From contig OZ345379.1 in assembly GCA_977006965.1 (NCBI GenBank), forward strand, positions 1,984,001-2,048,000: DNA of 64,000 nucleotides. Direction: 5' to 3'. The translations under genes were made by a program, and so were the position numbers. Numbering within the stretch: position 1 is the first letter of the stretch; every line of letters starts with the position of its first letter. A model generated the notes under the pieces. It was not told the DNA's origin. It made no database searches and saw only the letters and a list, made by a program, of their open reading frames with translations. This document shows positions 54,071 through 63,493 of this stretch, piece by piece. This stretch comes from Phymatolithon calcareum (Eukaryota > Rhodophyta > Florideophyceae > Hapalidiales).

Positions 54071-54373
54071 ATGCAGGCGCTATCAGGCGCGCGAGGCGCA
54101 TTGCGCCGGGCCGCAACTGCACCGGCGGCGCAGCCGCAGGCGATGGGCGCGACTCGACGCGGAATGGCCACAGAGCCGGAGGTGGCGTGGGCAGACTACC
54201 GTTCCGGGAAGGTGACACTTTCGGAGTGGGTGGATGGAAATAGGCATAAAGTTGCTGGCAGTTTTGTCGCTTTTTACGCGGGTCTTCTGGCTTGGAACTT
54301 GCGCCCAGGTAAGAAGAAGGCAAAGAAGGAGGCTGTCGAGGTCGCCGCAGAGCCTGCCGCCAAGAGCGGATGA
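54071..54373 (+). CDS. Small single-span protein, probably mitochondrial
   Basis: A 100-residue protein. Residues 1-35 are Ala/Arg-rich with no acidic residue (MQALSGARGALRRAATAPAA...RRGMAT), a good mitochondrial presequence. The mature part has WADYRSGKVTLSEWVDGNRHKV, a hydrophobic span VAGSFVAFYAGLLAWNL (about 68-84), and a Lys/Ala-rich tail. The size and layout suit an accessory subunit of a respiratory complex or ATP synthase, but I do not recognise the family. The ATG at 54071 follows an A-run (GAAAAAAATG). Divergent from CURT1. Confidence 0.65.
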   Translation: MQALSGARGALRRAATAPAAQPQAMGATRRGMATEPEVAWADYRSGKVTLSEWVDGNRHKVAGSFVAFYAGLLAWNLRPGKKKAKKEAVEVAAEPAAKSG

Positions 54374-55258
54374 GGTGGATTTCAGCTTGCGGGGAAGAAG
54401 GCAACAGTTGGGGCGTTACAGGCAGCGTTGATGACGGAGTAAACGAGGTCAGGTGCGCATGTCGCGCGATGATACCTTTCTTTTTTGTTTGGATTTTCGA
54501 TTGCGTGTGAGTGCGTGCATTTTAGTAGAGGTGTAGAATGCGGGGATGGTTTCTTAGCCGCGAACTCTTGCGTTCTTATTGAGTAGGTCACGTCTATTAC
54601 CCGGCAGGTATCGATCGACGCGGATGGACTTTTGTTTTGGAAAAAGTCGCTTTGTGTTGGTGCAGTGGATCCCCAGAAGGGCGTATGCCGGTTTTGGCAC
54701 CCTTTTTCTCGCTGAGAATCATCAATGGTGGGATACGACGTCAGAGAATGTGCATGTCGAGCTGGCGATGGATTTCTGAGCTGTAAGGTAAGCCGTGCAC
54801 ATGTTTGGTGCACGAGGAAACTTCCTCGATTGTACATATCCTTCCGAATGTTGGGTTGTTATAGGACTGAAACTGAAAACGGGTCATTCATTTCATGAGG
54901 TGTAATAAGGGCCCAGAACTTTTTGGTTGCGCGTTCGGCGCACTTAGCTCGAGTGGTAAGAATGCTCAGGCATTTCTCCGTCCTGTCTTGGTGATGGGGA
55001 AAAAGTGGGTGCTGCTGTGTGAGGTGTTTACATCAGTGGCATTATTGAGTGGGGGGCGGATGAAGAGGGGACATGTCTACATGTTAGACTGCAGTCCTCG
55101 CCAAATCGGCTCAGGTGCGAATACTTTTGAAAGAGTTGGCGAATGGAGGGAAGATGTGGGCAAAGACCGCTGAGGCATGTGGTGCCAGTTCTTCCGTGCG
55201 CAAGGACGATGCGAGAACTTGGTATAGCTTCTCGAGCCCTCACTCGCCATAGCCTGTG
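54374..55258. other. Gene-free tract
   Basis: No recognised gene. Short frames at 54579-54779 and 54895-55173 have no features; the latter partly precedes the LINE relic. Confidence 0.4.
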
Positions 55259-55470
55259 CGCCTGAGATCGGCGATGGAATTTGCACAAATACCTACTTGG
55301 CATGGACGAGCACCGCATGGTCCGCCATGTGGTACTCCAGTTTATCAAACCACCGCCGGGATCACTCTTCACCGATGTGTCCAACCGAATCCTACAAATA
55401 GCTCTCAATATATATCGTAGAGGATGAAATAGAATGGAGAAAACTAAGACCCTAAGACGCTAGCAGCGCT
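55259..55470 (+). mobile_element. RTE-like LINE relic, plus strand
   Basis: One plus-strand frame reads RRWNLHKYLLGMDEHRMVRHVVLQFIKPPPGSLFTDV, then RILQIALN, a match to the C-terminal segment RWNWLGHILRMDERRLVSQVLLQCVRPIPEPLFGDV of the copy at 46.7 kb. Stops and a frame change near 55430 (GGATGAAATAGAATGG) show that it is dead. It lies on the opposite strand from the 46.7-kb copy. Confidence 0.65.
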
Positions 55471-56134
55471 GCTTACCTCAATTGGGGAAATGCGGAATAC
55501 AATACAATGACTTCTCAAAGTGCCTGCCTGACCGATTGCCATAATACTGTATGTATCAGAATGAACGCAGAGTAAACTAATTGATGTGTCAGGCGTCCGG
55601 TCGCATGGTTGTCAGTCTGGTGTCTAACTACATCGCTCTCAGCTCTTTTTAAATACAACAGATGCTGCTCACTTGAACCAACCGACTGCCGCCGCCATAT
55701 TCTCTTCCTCAGCGCGACGGAACACCAAGCGGGATGACACAGTACGCAACGAAGCTTTTCTGACGTACCGATGCGTTCGCGTTTCCATCCACGCCATGAC
55801 TACTGATGACATCTGTACCACCAGGGGAGCATAACATTCCCCTGGTACCACCATTGCAATTTACGTTATGATACGTGGTGTTGTCGAGAATTGGGCTTTG
55901 GTTTAGCGAATCTTTCGAGACTTAATACAGAACAGTACATACAATATGAAAAGAAATATACAGAAAGTCAACCAATAGAAAAAGTGCAATTTTTCTACGA
56001 AAATGCGAATGATTCATACATACACTGTACAGTCCATGTCTTCTTCTCGCCCCATGTTTCATTAGCGTATGCTCATTACTCAAAACGATGTCACACGTGG
56101 CCATCTTGCGTACACCCACCCATACTTCTCCTTA
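55471..56134. other. Gene-free tract with a small inverted repeat
   Basis: An inverted repeat with 9-bp arms (55820-55828 and 55838-55846, core ACCAGGGGA) is also flanked by direct TACCACC words. No gene is recognised. Confidence 0.4.
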
Positions 56135-56141
56135 CTGTAAC

Positions 56142-56512
56142 CAGGGGAATGTTAAGGGGGGGAGAAACGCAGACCCTGTGTCATACCGCTTTTCCAAGAT
56201 TATCATATATCGAGCCCGTTTGAAAAAGAAACATTAGGGCGAAGATCGCATCATAGAAATACCAGAGAAATAAAAGGAAATCATGGGAACATTAGGAGTT
56301 CCTAATGTAGCGGCAGCTCTCGTTGCTCGACTCGTTTCTTGGTAAGAAATAACTAGAATTAAGGTTGGCGTCAAAGCTTTGGCGACAATTTTTGATACAG
56401 CGTTATCCTCATAAATCGCTATGCACAACGCGCGCCTCGTTTTTATTAGAATGTATGTTACTAAGTGATATGACACCGGGTCTGCGTTTCTCCCCCCCTT
56501 AACATTCCCCTG
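56142..56512. mobile_element. MITE with 44-bp terminal inverted repeats
   Basis: A 371-bp element. The terminal repeats begin CAGGGGAATGTTAAGGGGGG and match over 44 bp with one mismatch (56142-56185 and 56469-56512). It is flanked by identical 7-bp direct repeats CTGTAAC (56135-56141 and 56513-56519). The body has no convincing ORF. The CAGGGG terminus resembles hAT-family ends, although hAT duplications are usually 8 bp. The right end lies 148 bp before the ATG of the gene at 56661. Confidence 0.88.
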
Positions 56513-56660
56513 CTGTAACTGTATCAAATGCCACACCTTTGGCGCATATGATATTCCACCCCTTTGCATCTAACGCATGCGTCATGCCGTGAATCCCCAC
56601 AATCTTACAATACGTAGCCTCCCTTGTCGAGGAGCACTTCCCAGCAGCGAATGCCGCACA

Positions 56661-57077
56661 ATGACACACGCGCAGCAGCACGACCTCGCCGTAGCCGCTG
56701 GCAACGGCTTCTGCATTCTTATCGCGGTCGTGTGCGGCGTGGCCCTTGCTTTTCTAGCCCTTCTTTCAGCCTATGTCGCCCTGTCTGTGACGCTCCGCGG
56801 CGTGCTACGCGCAGCAGCTCAGGCCGACAGATGCACAGCGCAGTACACGCTCCCGCTCTATGGCGCCATTACGAGCAGCACCGCGTATGCGGAATCTGCG
56901 TACGGCGTGCGCGTGGAGAAGGGTGACTATACAGACTCGCCGCCCCCGACGCCGCCGAACGGCATGCTGGAGGCTTCCGAATGCTCCGATGAAGAACTGG
57001 GCATCGGCGAGGAGGAGGTGCGAAGACGGACTGTGCGCGAACGGCTCGCGTTGCTTTGCACAGAAATTGGAATGTAG
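56661..57077 (+). CDS. Small membrane protein of unknown function
   Basis: A 138-residue protein. One long hydrophobic span at about residues 14-45 (FCILIAVVCGVALAFLALLSAYVALSV) follows a short N-terminus without a signal cleavage site. The rest is a soluble tail with a Pro-rich patch (DSPPPTPPNG), an acidic stretch (SECSDEELGIGEEE) and a basic end (RRRTVRERL). I do not recognise the family. GC content and codon use match the confirmed genes. The start at 56661 has a good context (CACAATGA). Confidence 0.5.
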   Translation: MTHAQQHDLAVAAGNGFCILIAVVCGVALAFLALLSAYVALSVTLRGVLRAAAQADRCTAQYTLPLYGAITSSTAYAESAYGVRVEKGDYTDSPPPTPPNGMLEASECSDEELGIGEEEVRRRTVRERLALLCTEIGM

Positions 57078-58530
57078 AAGATGCGCTGCATGGTAACTGG
57101 GTTTTCGATTTCGGGTTAAGGATCGCTGGCGGTGTCCAGTAGTGTCGTGCTCTTTTGATAAGAGTGCGTGATGATGCTGTACGGCGAAGGGAAGGTTGTT
57201 TTCATTGGAGTTATATGAAGGGAATGCACGACTGTCTGGACGAGGATGAGCTGTAGACAGAAGAGGTCAGATGGAATGGACCCTCGTTTCGATGACCAAT
57301 TCGTGACCTGTTTCAGTGTGCGTCCGTCCGTCGGTGAAACCAGGTGGTTGTGAATATCATCTGCGCAACGCAAACTTGAACTGAGTTGACTTCTTGCTTG
57401 CTGAAGGGATGTGGATTTGGATGAAGATGTGTAGAAGAACAGAGGTGTGCATAACCGTGAAGCCGTGCGTGCGTTTCTTCGGACTGCGGTCACAGAATCG
57501 CCAAGGGAGCGAATGCGTGCACCACCGGTGCTTGCCCGCGCTGGTGGTGAATGGCGATCATCATACTCTAGTAGGGTTCCACCATGCAACCAACCCGCTT
57601 TGCGGAAAGATCGATCTAAAAATATCAAATAAATAGCATTAACTTTTTCGGTAACCTCAATCTCATATCTCTGGCAAATCTGAAACAATCTCAACAATGT
57701 TTTAAATTTATGATACAACTTTACTGTTGCGAAAGTTGCAGACAGGGCAACTTTCATTGACCACCGATCATACTACCATAATTTGGAGGATTTATTGAAA
57801 GAAGCTTCTCAAAAGATTAGCTAAATTTCTCATATGAGATATGTGTCCCAGCTTGCGCAAAGTCGGCGCGTTTCTTACGTGTGTATCATATAGTAGTCTA
57901 CTGTCATCGAATAGTTTCGCCTATCTGAGTCAGAATGACATAGAATTGTATCAATACAGAAGTCTGAGCAACATCTTTTTCTTCTCCAAGGGTCCATCAT
58001 GGATGCAGGTTTCTTCAGGATACGCTTTTGAATGTATCTGTCATGGAGCTGACATACACGGCGCATGGAAAGTTTCCCAGGATGGGAACCAAGGCACTCT
58101 GCAAATGCAGACACACTCCTTCACGCCCTTTCTGGTACTATTTCTCCCGCGTTTACGTTTACGGTAACAATGTACGGATTAGGTAGTCTAGTTCTGCAGT
58201 TCCCCAAGTTCTGCAGTTCCCCAGTACTGTAGCTCTCCAGAGCAGTACATAAGCAACCTGCTGAGTCCTGAATAGCAGACTCGGCAGGGATAAGTAAAGT
58301 GGCAAGGTCAAGAAGACTTTGCTGGCTTATCCCGCCTTTCACAACTGGTCTTTTGGACGACAGTATCATTGTCCTCAACTTTCTTAAATTTTGAAACATC
58401 CCCATCTGCCTACGAGTAGCGGGGCAAACGGGGGATCTTGAAAATAGTGAACATCAATGACGGTTTGCGCCCTTTGAAGGCGTCTTTCAAGCGTCCCTCG
58501 TCGTGCTTAGTTTTAACGGCAGTGTTGGCG
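57078..58530. other. Gene-free tract
   Basis: A 213-codon minus-strand frame at 57116-57757 is the longest in this stretch, but it shows no domain, is low in codon bias, and overlaps other frames. Nothing is recognised. Confidence 0.4.
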
Positions 58531-58896
58531 TCACTGTCTTGAATAGCGCAAGGGTCATTTGCCCTTGCGGCTTAATCCGGGCTCTTTTCAAGGTACATGA
58601 TAGACAAGTATTTCGTAGCGCCCAATGTTAGGGTGCTGCACTTCACGTCACCTTGTAGGGTCTCTGCGGATATCATTTGCGGGTATCATTTACAACACCC
58701 TCTTATATGGTTTAGGGGAGCAGGAGAAATTATCATTAGCATTACCAGTATATTCTCTAGCGTCTCGAGCCCGATCCGGAGGCTATATAAGCGAGATCCC
58801 GGAGTCCACAACTCTTCACTTGTCTACCATGTACCTTGAAAACAGCCCCGATTAAGCCACAAGGGTAAATGACCCTTGCGCTATCCAAGACAGTCA
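58531..58896. mobile_element. MITE-like element with 79-bp terminal inverted repeats
   Basis: Arms 58531-58609 and 58818-58896 pair with about 91% identity. Each arm also contains its own near-palindrome (AAGGGTCATTTGCCCTT). No target-site duplication was seen. The interior has a TATATAA word near 58784 but no convincing ORF. Confidence 0.78.
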
Positions 58897-59527
58897 CCTC
58901 TTTTTAATAGTATGCGCATTCTACTAGTAGCTGCACTAGGTAAGCAGTTCCTCGATTAAATCCATGACCCTACTGTAGAGACCATAATCATGCAGATTAT
59001 AATCTCACCAGATCCTGCCCAGCTCTGATGTGTGCGTTCTTAAATCGAAGCGCCATGTCTTGTCTACCAAGGCCCTGCAGAATTATAAAATTTTATGTCT
59101 GCACGGTGTTGTTTTAGATCGATCTCATCTCTCCGTCCTCTCCCTGGCACAGGGGCGAAGGAAATCAAGCATTTGAAAGAACGACCAGAGTGTGACATAT
59201 TAGAGGTCAAGAACGACACGGCGGTGAGTTTCTCGCGTCACCGCCGATGACACGAGAAATAGCCTCTATTTAGACGTCGCCTAGGTTATTACGATCCCTG
59301 CCTCATCTTTTCACCAACCCTGTGTGGATAGCGTGAACGTTCCTCAGCTTGAGGAACACTCTTCACCCGTGCTGGTCACCACCGCGTACCACTTTTTCCC
59401 CGCGATGCAGTCAATATATGCAGCATGCACACGAAACGACTCATATCTCAAATTTCCGCATGCATGTCTTCGGCGACAAAATCCATTTCATTCACCATTC
59501 AGTATCCAATAACGCTACCGACGCCAC
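58897..59527. other. Intergenic region upstream of the methyltransferase gene
   Basis: A 631-bp spacer without a recognised gene or repeat. It includes the promoter of the gene at 59528. Confidence 0.4.
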
Positions 59528-60265
59528 ATGCTATCCTTCGTGCAACCTGCGGCCCTGCGCTCCCTCCCCGCCCGCGCCCGCCACTTTCCCTTCGCGCACC
59601 AAACAGCCTCCATACGTTGCGCCTCTACCCCGGCGCGCACCCAAGCGCCGATACCACCAGTACCACTTCTGCACACCCTACGCCACGGCCGAGCGCTCGT
59701 GCGTGAAACTCTCACGGACGCGCTTCAGCGCTGCAAGAGCCGCGTGGCGATCGACGCGACATGCGGTCGCGGATCGGACACTCTGACGCTGGGCCTGCTC
59801 CTAGGCGCGGAGGGGCACGTGCACGCAATTGACGTGCAGGAGGCGGCGGTCGTCGAGACGCGCGCGCGGTACGCGGAATGTGACGCCACGTCGGAGATGC
59901 GGCTCGCGACATTGAGCACTTATTGTACAAGTCATGCGGATTTTCACGTGCTGGGACTGGAGGACGATTGTGTTGCTGCTGTTGTGTACAATCTTGGGTG
60001 GTATCCTGCAGCTAACGCAGATCGAACGGTCATTACGGTGCCGGCGTCGACGATTCCGTCGCTGGAAGAGGCGAGACGCGTTCTCGCGCTGCATGGCGTT
60101 GTCGTTGTTACGGCGTATCCGGGACATCCTGGCGGAAGGGAGGAGGCTGATGCGGTTAGGGAATGGATACAGGGATTGGACCCGCGCGTTTGGAACTGTA
60201 TGGCTGTGGAGTATCCGAATCGGGACGCTGCGCCGATCGTGTATGTTTGCGAACGGGTGAAGTGA
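59528..60265 (+). CDS. MnmM/YtqB-type SAM-dependent methyltransferase (PF06962), probably organellar
   Basis: A 245-residue protein. Residues 1-45 are an organelle-targeting-like leader (MLSFVQPAALRSLPARARHF..., Arg/Ala/Pro-rich, no acidic residues). The Rossmann methyltransferase core follows: SAM motif VAIDATCGRGSDTLTLG near 72-88, acidic motif VHAIDVQ near 98, the family hallmark VVYNLGWYPAA near 150, a TIPSLEEARRVL helix, and TAYPGHPGGREEADAV near 200. Bacterial YtqB has been identified as MnmM, which methylates the wobble-uridine side chain of tRNAs; older databases call the family rRNA methylase. A role in plastid or mitochondrial tRNA modification is likely but inferred. Length minus the leader is that of the bacterial enzyme. 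Confidence 0.86.
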   Translation: MLSFVQPAALRSLPARARHFPFAHQTASIRCASTPARTQAPIPPVPLLHTLRHGRALVRETLTDALQRCKSRVAIDATCGRGSDTLTLGLLLGAEGHVHAIDVQEAAVVETRARYAECDATSEMRLATLSTYCTSHADFHVLGLEDDCVAAVVYNLGWYPAANADRTVITVPASTIPSLEEARRVLALHGVVVVTAYPGHPGGREEADAVREWIQGLDPRVWNCMAVEYPNRDAAPIVYVCERVK

Positions 60266-60842
60266 GACTGTGATTTTTGCGGGGTTGCGAGTCGACGGCA
60301 GGATGGGTAGGCACGGTAGCGGTTGGGTAAAGTTGACAAGACCACTGCGCTTCGGGTTGCTTTTCCGCAGGTATGCGCAACTTGGCGGAAGATACCTGCC
60401 TGCACTGGTTGCACTGCTCATCAGCTTCGTGTAGATTGTCAAATACGATCTCCGGTCCCTTGGTGGCGCGATGCCATTGCCTGGATTGGTTTGTGTTTTC
60501 TCCAGCTGTCCTGAGCTTCAGCTGCATGATAACCGATTTTTCGAAATTTCCACATTGAGCGTTTTGAACCTTTCCTGTTCGTTTCGCGGTACGCTTTCTG
60601 TGACAGACCGAAAGCAATGTCTTGAGCTATATCGTATCAAAATCTACGGTTACGAGTAACGCTCCAGAGCCCTCCTCGCGGCTTGTATGTACAGCTGAGG
60701 CATGCTAATCCTACTGCGTTGAAACAATCAATGCTTCGCCGCTGACGTTACCGTACTGTTGGGTCGGAGTGTATGAGTGCAGTAGTTGCTTCTTCCGACG
60801 TTAATCAAGTTCGTTCAAAATTGCGGTTTACCGCTTCCGAGC
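60266..60842. other. Intergenic region, convergent genes
   Basis: A 577-bp spacer between the methyltransferase and the MFS gene, without recognised features. Confidence 0.45.
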
Positions 60843-62243
60843 TCACGCAACGCTCAATTTCCGCCAATTCACACCGACCAGCGCCAGTGCAGCCGTGGCG
60901 GAGACTAGAAGCAATGCGAATACAGACTCGCGCCCGTAGCACCCCCACACTACACCCTCGACGATGGCGAACAAAACTCGCGACAGACTACCGCTTGCAG
61001 AGTAAATGCCGAGCAAGCCACCGGCCGGGAGACCTTGCGTTGTTTTGCTGAATAAGCTTAGCGCACCAGTTTGCCCAACGGGGTATCCAACGCTCCAGAT
61101 GAGCCCAAGAAACGCAGCATACAATCCAACTGGAAGATTCTGTCCCACGTTTGCCACGGAAAGCGGCAGCACCGCGACACAAGTTGCAGCGAGCCCGAAC
61201 GCAACCAAAAAGCGATCTGATACGCGGCGAGCGATAGGTTTGAAACCAGCGAAAACGACAAGTCCAGCAATACCGAAAACAGTCATATATAACCCTGTTC
61301 GTTCATAACTCATGTGGTATTGCTCCATCAAGAACGGAGTGGCAACGGTCTCTAGCGTCGCGATGGCCCCACGAAGCACAATATTGCTCAGAGCACAAGT
61401 GACCATCGGCAGATAGTCCACGCTTTGCGTCGTCTCCCTCGTATCCGCTTCATCAACAGTCACTTCCGTCAAGTCGACCATCTCACTCGGTGGCGCCACT
61501 GCTTTCTCAGGAGGATCAATAAAAACCGTATACACAGCGACCAACACGAGGATGTTACACAGCACAAGCACTGCAGCGGGATAGGTGAACTCGTTGAACG
61601 CGACACCGAAGAAAGTGACAGCCGGCACAAGGGAAAACATGCCGCCGAAAGCAGGCAGTATAGCGAATGCACCAAACTGAAGCGCGGAAACATAAGCGAA
61701 ATGTACAGTACGCTCAGCATCTGGTACGGAACGAGTGACGTATGCCTGACAAACGCTGAGAGTTGAAGATCCGAAGCCGATGACCAGTCGGGCGACGATG
61801 AGACCGGGGACGGATGGCGCGAGGACGTACAGTGCGTGACCGCCAATCTGAACCAGGGAGGTGGCGTAGAAAACATGCGCCATGGATCCGGCATCGGAAA
61901 GATAGCCGAGAGGAATGGTGGTCATCATACGACCGTAGGATAACATGCCGACAAAGATACCGAGCATTGCCTTCGAACCACCAACGGAACGGAAGAAGGG
62001 CCATGCAGATGAGAGTAAAAGACCGCGCGCGGCCTCGGAGATAAAGGTGATGAGATAGATCACACGCATGGACACCCAGTCAACCTCACCGGGACGTGCG
62101 GGACTTAGACCGAGGGAGAGACGGAAGCGGACGCTGTGCTGTTCGCGCAAGGGCGGCTTCAGGGAGGGGCATTGTGGGATGGTGCCGTAGGAGGGATGCG
62201 GTCGTAGCGTGTCGCGCACATCGGTCGGGCTTCTGGGGATCAT
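60843..62243 (-). CDS. Major facilitator superfamily transporter
   Basis: A 466-residue protein. The first ATG is at 62243; the codon at 62270 is GTG. About 60 hydrophilic cytosolic residues come first, then 12 predicted spans in two sets of six. The loop between spans 2 and 3 has GMLSYGRMMTTIPLGYLSDAGS, a variant of the MFS signature G-x3-D-R/K. VARLVIGFGSSTLS is the span-4 motif. The central loop (about 235-275) is acidic. The second half has GLIWSVGYPVGQTGALSLFSK near 400, typical of MFS. MFSD8-like lysosomal transporters and generic drug/sugar antiporters are possible; the substrate is not predictable. The final residues GVNWRKLSVA are cytosolic. Confidence 0.87.
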   Translation of the reverse strand: MIPRSPTDVRDTLRPHPSYGTIPQCPSLKPPLREQHSVRFRLSLGLSPARPGEVDWVSMRVIYLITFISEAARGLLLSSAWPFFRSVGGSKAMLGIFVGMLSYGRMMTTIPLGYLSDAGSMAHVFYATSLVQIGGHALYVLAPSVPGLIVARLVIGFGSSTLSVCQAYVTRSVPDAERTVHFAYVSALQFGAFAILPAFGGMFSLVPAVTFFGVAFNEFTYPAAVLVLCNILVLVAVYTVFIDPPEKAVAPPSEMVDLTEVTVDEADTRETTQSVDYLPMVTCALSNIVLRGAIATLETVATPFLMEQYHMSYERTGLYMTVFGIAGLVVFAGFKPIARRVSDRFLVAFGLAATCVAVLPLSVANVGQNLPVGLYAAFLGLIWSVGYPVGQTGALSLFSKTTQGLPAGGLLGIYSASGSLSRVLFAIVEGVVWGCYGRESVFALLLVSATAALALVGVNWRKLSVA

Positions 62244-63493
62244 TGTCGGGGGTTGCGGAACGTCTGTCACGGGGAGGTCGTGGACGATGGGCGCGTGAGG
62301 ATGGAGAAAGGCGGAAAAGGTTGAAGTGGGACGGGCATTGCGTAGAATATAGATACTGTAGGAGTGGGGATTATGGCAGGGTGTGGCGGTAGTTTCAAGT
62401 GACGAGCATCAGCAATTGATGCGGTGTTCCCTGGCAGACCGTGCGTAGACAAGTGCTGCAATCACCGCAGCCGTTTCTGGGTCCACATATTTCAGGTGTG
62501 CTGCATCGCAGATATCATAGCTGGCAACTTGCAATGCCTGCGCACCGCTGCCTCACCTGCAGATGCTGGCTCTAAAGGTTGGTGGTACAGTAGTGGGTCC
62601 GGCGAGAGGACGAGTTATCCATTAATAACATGCCAGGTTATTTAATCGTGAAAAAGGATATAACTATGTAGCATTTGTCCAGTGCATATTCAATCCATTT
62701 CATTGGCGGGTGGGCTAATATGTTTTCCGCATCAACCAATGGTCGCTCCTTTGTTTTATGCGCGCACGGTGGGCTGTATTCCACGTGTATGTATCCGTAC
62801 GTACACTGAGCACAGCGCACAATGAGCACAATGGTTGGCTGTATCGTCTGATCTTGAATGAAGGCTTGCCGCTTTCTTGAAAGATAAGTACTGAATACCT
62901 AAGTGCAGAACTATCATTGGACAGATTCGGCCACTATAAATTCCTCCATGGAAGCTTAATGACAATAATTCTGGCTGATATGTATCATACAGTGCATTCA
63001 AGAATCCACTGTAAACCAACACCACCTCGGCGATAGTCGCACCTTCCCGATGCAATACCTATCGACATATAAAACGAAGTAGAAGGCGAAAATCTTGCAA
63101 TGTCCCGACGTGCACGTTGCCCAGCAGTCTGGGAAGGTTAAACGTCAAACCAAGTTTACATTCGGAAGCACGTTGATCGCAAACTCTGCAGAATGTGAGC
63201 ATCTCCATCGTCTTCAACCCCGCGGCGTCTCCTGCAAGCAATGCTCTGCCATGCATTGGAATCGCACGACTTATGTGGAGCGCTCAAGACGGCTATAGTT
63301 GACGGAAAGGACCAGCTGGCACTGAGCAAGGACGGCGAGATCAAGTTAAGAAGGCTTTTGAAATGAAAACTATGTGTGCTATTGCGTGGCCGTTACGCAT
63401 CGTTTTATATTTGACGGTAATGCCGTGTGCATCGTCTAGGTTGAACTTCGTCGGAGTGTGAAGGCCGACGGAGGATTGCCGCACCAAAGTGCC
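62244..63493. other. Gene-free tract between MFS and multicopper-oxidase genes
   Basis: 1.25 kb with the MFS promoter at its left end and the 3' end of the oxidase gene at its right. No gene, RNA or bounded repeat was recognised. Confidence 0.4.

Noticed and set aside
56234-56569. 111-codon minus-strand frame resembling a receptor segment (ISYQETS...ISFYFSG)
   Set aside because: It lies inside the MITE and ends within its terminal repeat; the resemblance is short and probably chance.
57116-57757. 213-codon minus-strand frame
   Set aside because: No recognisable domain, composition like random sequence, and no coding-like codon bias compared with neighbouring genes.
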